Assembly (NCBI GenBank): GCA_019636815.1
Contig: JAHBWT010000043.1
Coordinates: forward strand, 1-34,678
Origin: Nitrospira sp.
Lineage (GTDB): Bacteria > Nitrospirota > Nitrospiria > Nitrospirales > Nitrospiraceae
Direction of reading: 5' to 3'
DNA length: 34,678 nt
Made by a program: the position numbers and the translations under genes. Below are positions 33,304 to 34,678 of this stretch, piece after piece. Each line of letters begins with the position of its first letter. The first letter of the stretch is position 1. The notes under the pieces are model-generated. The model was not told the origin of the DNA. It did not search any database and saw only the letters and a list, made by a program, of their open reading frames with translations.

Positions 33304-34083
33304 TCATGGCTTAGTTGGTACCTCACCCGTCAGTCGTAGCTCTCCTGGCGCTGCCGGCGTAAGTTTAAAATTTACTGCTTGGTCGCGACCAAAAGCATAA
33401 GTTTTCTCAAATTCAATCCGTTCAGGTTTATACCAAATGCGGAGTGGTTGGCCGAACGACTGGCTTAGTGTTAATGCATCGCCTACCTTCCAACGCAAGG
33501 ACGACTGTCCTTTAAGGAGTCCAACAACGCCTTCGTAGATCCCGAGATCAATAAGTGAGGCTTTGTTAATCCCATAGGAGATGTTATCCGTCGCAATTGT
33601 TTCTCGTATAAGATAATAGCGATTGGTTGGGCGTATTGTAATGTTCTGTTCACGGATAGTTCGCGGCAAATTGTCATCGATGGCAGTATCATCTAAGTAC
33701 TCTCGCGTTCCGTTGACCGATTCCACATAAAACCGCTGAACGTATGAAACCTTTGCTTCTCCAAGCGCATAGATGCGATCTTGTGGAAGTCCAACAGCCT
33801 CAAGGACTTGTCTTATTGAGAGTTCTATGGAAGATGAAAGGGCAGGTAAGACTTCTCTGCCGGAAGAGGGTAAAACGTTTAGCGTCAGTACCGAGTAGAT
33901 ATTGCCAGATGAATCAACCCGGAAGACTTGTCCTGGCTTGTCAAAGGTACGTGCTGATGGAAAGGGTCTAAAACCTTCAATTGCGACTGAACTAGGTGGC
34001 CCTGACGGGAGTGGTGAACATGCAACAGTTAGTGAGAAACCCACTATAGCAACCGCTACCAGCCTTAGCAGAGCAGCAGTCAT
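33304..34083 (-). CDS. hypothetical lipoprotein, first gene of the island cassette
   Basis: 259 residues, ATG preceded by AAAGGAG. Lipobox SLTVAC with lipidated Cys22. The mature protein is beta-rich (GQVFRVDSSGNIYSVLTL, LRIWYKPERIEFEKTY), with no cysteines beyond the lipid site and no recognised domain. Likely anchored to the outer membrane. It heads a co-directional cassette with a secreted protein, a secreted metallopeptidase and the 186-residue protein. Function unknown. Confidence 0.7.
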   Translation of the reverse strand: MTAALLRLVAVAIVGFSLTVACSPLPSGPPSSVAIEGFRPFPSARTFDKPGQVFRVDSSGNIYSVLTLNVLPSSGREVLPALSSSIELSIRQVLEAVGLPQDRIYALGEAKVSYVQRFYVESVNGTREYLDDTAIDDNLPRTIREQNITIRPTNRYYLIRETIATDNISYGINKASLIDLGIYEGVVGLLKGQSSLRWKVGDALTLSQSFGQPLRIWYKPERIEFEKTYAFGRDQAVNFKLTPAAPGELRLTGEVPTKP

Positions 34084-34182
34084 AAATTCTCCTTTCGTTA
34101 CCTGTTCTTCCCAGTATTTCAGGAATCTTCCTAACAGCGTACTAGGCCGTCAAAAGCCTTCTTTTGTCCTTTCTAATGAAGA

Positions 34183-34204
34183 ACCCCGCCCTTCCAGGCG
34201 GGGT
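34183..34204. terminator. hairpin at the IS200/IS605 right end
   Basis: ACCCCGCC (34183-34190) pairs perfectly with GGCGGGGT (34197-34204), loop CTTCCA. On the minus strand it follows the tnpA stop and is followed by TTCTTC. It may be the subterminal hairpin recognised by the transposase, a terminator, or both. Confidence 0.55.
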
Positions 34205-34208
34205 CTCC

Positions 34209-34641
34209 TTACAATTCAAGCTGCGCTTGACCCGTCTCCTGCTCGCCTTGGTGCTGGACATAGTGCCGAATCGTGGCTTCGTTGATGCCCACCAGTGGAG
34301 GCGAAAAATCCTCGTGTCCAAACCCCGCCACCATCCCAATACACTTTGCGCAACATGTGCGGGAATTTCTCTTTCAGCCGCCGACTCGTGACACTTTTCA
34401 ACGTCTCCACGACCTTTGACACCGCATACTTCGGCGGAATCACCGTGTGCAGATGACCATGGTCCCGTTCCACTCCAATCTCCTCCAGAAACCAATCGGG
34501 GTGAAATTCCCGCACGCCTCCGAGAACCTTCTTCACATATTCTGCTACCCCAGGCACGAGAATTTTCCGCCGATACCGCGTCACCCACACCACATGGTAC
34601 TGGGTCTTGTACACCACATGCGCCTGTCGATGGAGTTTCAT
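34209..34641 (-). pseudogene. tnpA: IS200/IS605 Y1 transposase tnpA, inactivated by a one-base insertion
   Basis: The first part reads as TnpA: HVVWVTRYRRKIL, and an HUH site in VERDHGHLHTVIPP. The frame as it stands then runs through TRGFFASTGGHQRSHD to an unrelated end (141 codons). Dropping one C near 34292 (plus strand) restores the family ending ST-GINEATIRHYVQHQ, with the catalytic Tyr, and a stop at 34209. So the catalytic tyrosine is lost. A true mutation or an assembly error cannot be told apart here. Confidence 0.85.
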
Positions 34642-34645
34642 CGAC
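34626..34645 (-). promoter_or_regulatory. hairpin occluding the tnpA start codon
   Basis: GTCGATG (34626-34632) and CATCGAC (34639-34645) form a 7-base stem with a 6-base loop that includes the ATG of tnpA (34641-34639) in its stem. Translational hairpins are known to dampen IS200 transposase expression. Confidence 0.5.
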
Positions 34646-34678
34646 GGCCATCATAGCACCAGGCGAGCAACAGACGGC

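Larger units (their letters stand above)
34183..34678 (-). mobile_element. IS200/IS605-family element, frameshifted and reaching the window edge
   Basis: Contains the broken tnpA, the downstream hairpin and a hairpin over the start codon. Its outer ends cannot be fixed because the window ends shortly beyond the gene and these elements leave no target duplication. No tnpB is present. Confidence 0.7.

Noticed and set aside
1..34678. CRISPR array, rRNA genes, amoCAB or nxr genes
   Set aside because: No regularly spaced repeats, rRNA-like sequence or reading frames resembling AmoA/B/C or nitrite oxidoreductase were seen.

Overview
The window reads as chromosomal DNA of a complete ammonia oxidiser (comammox) of the genus Nitrospira. 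The evidence is an octaheme hydroxylamine oxidoreductase with its two tetraheme electron carriers (haoA-haoB-cycA-cycB), a complete System I cytochrome c maturation operon (ccmABCDEFGHI) directly upstream, and an amoE-amoD-amoD-copC-copD block of ammonia-monooxygenase-associated copper proteins. These are followed by small exported, ferredoxin and regulatory genes of the kind seen in Nitrospira. The structural amoCAB genes are not in the window. The genus is inferred from content and layout; no database search was possible.

Layout. 386-4762 (minus): amoE, amoD1, amoD2, copC and copD, a periplasmic/membrane copper-handling block. 5036-5994 (plus): two tandem bacterioferritin genes from their own promoter. 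6431-17976 (minus): the ccmA-I operon, with nearly every junction overlapping or almost touching, then a 235-base gap carrying a near-consensus promoter, then haoA, haoB, cycA, cycB and a hairpin terminator shared with the converging bacterioferritin genes. The window encodes 17 c-type haem sites (HaoA 8, CycA 4, CycB 4, CopD 1), which explains a dedicated haem-attachment operon next to hao. Expected flow: hydroxylamine is oxidised on HaoA in the periplasm, electrons pass to CycA (c554), then CycB (cM552) and the quinone pool; Bfr proteins may buffer iron or haem and CopC/CopD/AmoD/AmoE may supply or protect copper.

18227-29661 is a mixed housekeeping and lineage-specific region: a DUF1269-type membrane protein, a Cys-repeat lipoprotein, a 2[4Fe-4S] ferredoxin, a GNAT acetyltransferase, an exported cupredoxin-like protein, an OmpA-family peptidoglycan-binding protein, an exported SNase-like nuclease, a two-TM protein with a degenerate NarL-type regulator, two very small membrane proteins and a SlyD-type FKBP. 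Spacing is loose and several stretches above 300 bases hold no convincing gene.

30037-34678 looks like the edge of an acquired island. It opens with a 45-base copy of the 3' half of a tRNA-Thr(CGU) gene (a typical attachment-site scar). It continues with a visibly AT-richer four-gene exported cassette (lipoprotein, secreted protein, secreted HEXXH metallopeptidase, small unknown protein), which is split by a complete IS5-family element, and closes with a frameshifted IS200/IS605 transposase at the window edge. Removing the IS5 copy restores an intact operon junction.
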